This document shows positions 62,184-64,000 of a DNA stretch of 64,000 nt, piece after piece. A program made the position numbers and the translations under genes. A model generated the notes under the pieces. The model was not told the DNA's origin, did no database searches, and was given only the letters and a program-made list of their open reading frames with translations. How positions within the stretch are numbered: the stretch's first letter is position 1; each line of letters starts with the position of its first letter. The stretch lies in contig JABCZD010000002.1 in the NCBI GenBank assembly GCA_013289855.1, positions 1-64,000 of the forward strand, given 5' to 3'. Source of the DNA: Acidobacteriota bacterium (GTDB lineage: Bacteria; Acidobacteriota; Terriglobia; Acidiferrales; UBA7541).

Positions 62184-63653
62184 ATGATATTTTGGATCGC
62201 CTTCCTCATCTGCATCACCGGCATCGCAGGACTTTTTTTCCTTAATCGCGACAAGTCCACGCACAATTCCAAAGCCCTCTGGTTACCGGTTATCTGGCTT
62301 TGCATAGCAGGCTCTAGGCCGGTCTCCTCGTGGCTGGGAACTGGGGGCAGTTCCGCAGGCGCTCTCGCTTCAACCGTCGACGGCAGTCCCATGGACGCGG
62401 CTATTTTTGGGGCTCTCGTGGCTGCTGGCCTAATCGTAGTTTTTCTTCGCAGGAATAGGACCAATGCCCTCCTCAAAGCCAGCGTTCCAGTGCTCGTATA
62501 CTTCCTGTACTGCTTGATCAGCGTGACTTGGTCGCCGTTTCCTGAGCCGGCTTTTAAGCGCTGGACCAAAGACGTCGGCGATCTGGTCATGGCGCTGATC
62601 CTTGTAACCGATGGTGAGCCCGTTGCCGCCCTACGGCGTTTTTTTTCCAGGGTAGGATTTATACTGTTCCCGGTCTCCATCCTTTTGATCCGCTACACCG
62701 ACCTGGGCCGTGGATATGATCCAGACGGTGGGCCCATGAACACCGGCGTAACCACCAACAAAAATAGCCTCGGCATGATCGTGTTCCTTCTCTCGATCGG
62801 CGCTCTGTGGAACGTGCGGGCGTTGTTCATGGATAAGGAAGCTCCCAATCGTACTCGGCGCCTGATCGCCCAAGGGACCTTTCTTACTTTCGGCATTGTG
62901 CTGCTTCAAATGGCTCACTCTGCTACCTCTATCGCGTGTTTCATCCTCGGCGGCGGGCTCATCCTTGCGACCGGTCTGCGTTCGATGCGAATCCGTCCCG
63001 CCAGAGTGCACGCGCTCTGTTTGGGAATCGTTTTTGCTGGGGCGATTATAATGCTCTCGGGCGGCGAGTCCATCGTCACCAGTGCTCTGGGCCGGAAGTC
63101 GAATCTGAGTGGCCGGACGGATATTTGGGCGGCCTCCATTGCGGCGGCCGATAACCCAATTATTGGCACCGGTTTCGAAAGTTTCTGGAACACGAACGTA
63201 GAGAAAGTCGCCCGCAGCCTGCCCGGCTATTGGGAAATTCATAATCTCGTCTCAGCACACAACGGCTATATACAGATTTATTTGGACCTGGGTTGGATAG
63301 GTGTGTCTCTGATCGCGCTGATAATAATAAGTGGATATCGCTATTCTATTAGGGCTTTCCGGCGCGATCCCGAGCTGGCCAGCTTGTTTCTCGCTTATAT
63401 CGCCACAAGCACGATATACAGCATCACCGAGGCTGGCTTCCGGGTGCTAACTGCAACTTGGATCTTTCTATTGCTTGCTGTGGTAAGTGCGAGCGGCGTC
63501 GCTGCTGGCCTTTTCGGCGGCGAATCACCCAAGACCATTCCTCCGAGCGGTGGCACACCGAGCAGAGCACCTGCCCGCAAGAAACTCCTCCCGCAGGGGG
63601 AGCCCGTTCTTGGCGCCCGCCGCGGTTTGGCCCTGGGATCGCAAAAAGGATAA
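62184..63653 (+). CDS. O-antigen ligase/Wzy-like polymerase
   Basis: Integral membrane protein (489 aa) with about ten transmembrane segments and the large periplasmic loop of the O-antigen ligase/polymerase family, seen as SAHNGYIQIYLDLGWIGVSLI near residues 355-375. It would polymerise repeat units transferred by Wzx. A GAGGAAG ribosome-binding site precedes the ATG. The last 50 residues are a Pro/Gly/Arg-rich cytoplasmic tail. The flippase gene starts three bp after its stop. Confidence 0.88.
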   Translation: MIFWIAFLICITGIAGLFFLNRDKSTHNSKALWLPVIWLCIAGSRPVSSWLGTGGSSAGALASTVDGSPMDAAIFGALVAAGLIVVFLRRNRTNALLKASVPVLVYFLYCLISVTWSPFPEPAFKRWTKDVGDLVMALILVTDGEPVAALRRFFSRVGFILFPVSILLIRYTDLGRGYDPDGGPMNTGVTTNKNSLGMIVFLLSIGALWNVRALFMDKEAPNRTRRLIAQGTFLTFGIVLLQMAHSATSIACFILGGGLILATGLRSMRIRPARVHALCLGIVFAGAIIMLSGGESIVTSALGRKSNLSGRTDIWAASIAAADNPIIGTGFESFWNTNVEKVARSLPGYWEIHNLVSAHNGYIQIYLDLGWIGVSLIALIIISGYRYSIRAFRRDPELASLFLAYIATSTIYSITEAGFRVLTATWIFLLLAVVSASGVAAGLFGGESPKTIPPSGGTPSRAPARKKLLPQGEPVLGARRGLALGSQKG

Positions 63654-63656
63654 TAG

Positions 63657-64000
63657 TTGAAACCTTTCGACTCCACCGGAAACTTCCATCCCATCGCCAC
63701 CGGCGAGGGACTTCGCCGCACCGCCGTGCGTGGCGTTGGAGCCAGCGTTGCCGGTCAGGCGGGTGGCTTCGCACTGATGATCGGGTCAGTGGTCATCCTG
63801 GCACGGCTTCTCACCCCGGCGGATTTCGGGATCATGACTATGGTCACCACCTTCAGCCTTCTGTTTCGCAGCTTCGGCATGAATGGTTTCACGGAATTCA
63901 TCATGCAGCGCGAGGAGCTTACGCATTCTCTTGCCAGCAATCTCTTTTGGGTCTGTCTCGGTATCGGCGCGGTTCTCACTCTGGCGTTTGCCGCCTCCGG
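63657..64000 (+). CDS. Wzx-type oligosaccharide flippase, N-terminal part
   Basis: Open frame from TTG 63657 (AAAGGA six nt upstream) running off the window end, 114 codons visible. After a 25-residue cytoplasmic head it reads VGASVAGQAGGFALMIGS, then ARLLTPADFGIMTMVTTFSL and a hydrophobic segment LFWVCLGIGAVLTLAFA, the pattern of polysaccharide flippases (MOP superfamily). It would move the lipid-linked repeat unit across the inner membrane before polymerisation. Truncated by the window edge. Confidence 0.85.
   Translation, partial: MKPFDSTGNFHPIATGEGLRRTAVRGVGASVAGQAGGFALMIGSVVILARLLTPADFGIMTMVTTFSLLFRSFGMNGFTEFIMQREELTHSLASNLFWVCLGIGAVLTLAFAAS

Overview
The window most likely comes from an Acidobacteriota-type soil bacterium. 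This is an inference from gene style: moderately GC-rich DNA, frequent GTG/TTG starts, an exosortase-linked exopolysaccharide (EPS) locus, several sigma-54 activators and choice-of-anchor-D lipoproteins. No rRNA, tRNA or marker gene is present to confirm the phylum. I saw no CRISPR array, insertion sequence, phage gene or replication origin.

Layout. (1) 0-7.4 kb, housekeeping: holo-ACP synthase acpS, a DPM1-like glycosyltransferase, galE, a LuxR-type regulator with a degenerate receiver, and cobalamin-dependent methionine synthase metH. (2) 7.5-14.1 kb, first part of an EPS locus: a sigma-54 activator-like protein that lacks the GAFTGA loop, a Wza-type export protein, an outer-membrane beta-barrel, an XrtA-type ExeA-like ATPase, a nucleotide-sugar epimerase and a glycosyltransferase. 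(3) 14.1-32 kb, a candidate biosynthetic cluster with no NRPS or PKS megasynthase. It holds an aldehyde dehydrogenase, an Sfp-type PPTase, two free-standing carrier-protein/thioesterase didomain proteins, a class IV aminotransferase, a ThDP enzyme, an acyl/aryl-AMP ligase, a MetA-like homoserine acyltransferase, a MetY-like sulfhydrylase, a flavin monooxygenase-like protein, an acyltransferase, a cytochrome P450, a lipocalin-like protein and an ATP-grasp ligase. A decayed SDR gene also lies here. (4) 32-39.2 kb, signalling: a GGDEF-PilZ protein, two small PilZ proteins, a soluble histidine kinase, an NtrC-type response regulator and a third sigma-54 activator. (5) 39.4-44 kb: two large choice-of-anchor-D lipoproteins with related leaders. 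(6) 44-64 kb, main EPS locus: two dTDP-rhamnose-type genes, a PrsT-like TPR lipoprotein, Wzz, a BY-kinase, an exosortase, a specialised NusG paralogue, a sugar transferase with an N-terminal dead-GGDEF-like domain, a WbpB/WbpD/WbpE-like trio for a 3-acetamido sugar, a glycosyltransferase, a GNAT-like protein, an asparagine-synthetase-like protein, a membrane acyltransferase-like protein, a Wzy-like polymerase and the start of a Wzx flippase (cut by the window edge).

How it may work together (inference). The EPS genes form a Wzx/Wzy-type assembly line: sugar transferase, glycosyltransferases, Wzx, Wzy, then Wzz with the BY-kinase, then the Wza-like exporter and beta-barrel. Control appears to use sigma-54 activators, c-di-GMP proteins and a NusG-type antiterminator. 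Two sigma-54-like -24/-12 sites, before the Wzz gene and before the NusG paralogue, fit this. The sugar transferase carries what looks like an inactive GGDEF domain that keeps an RxxD inhibitory site, which suggests direct c-di-GMP control of the first committed step. The 14-32 kb block looks like a separate small-molecule pathway built on stand-alone carrier proteins and lies between the two halves of the EPS locus.
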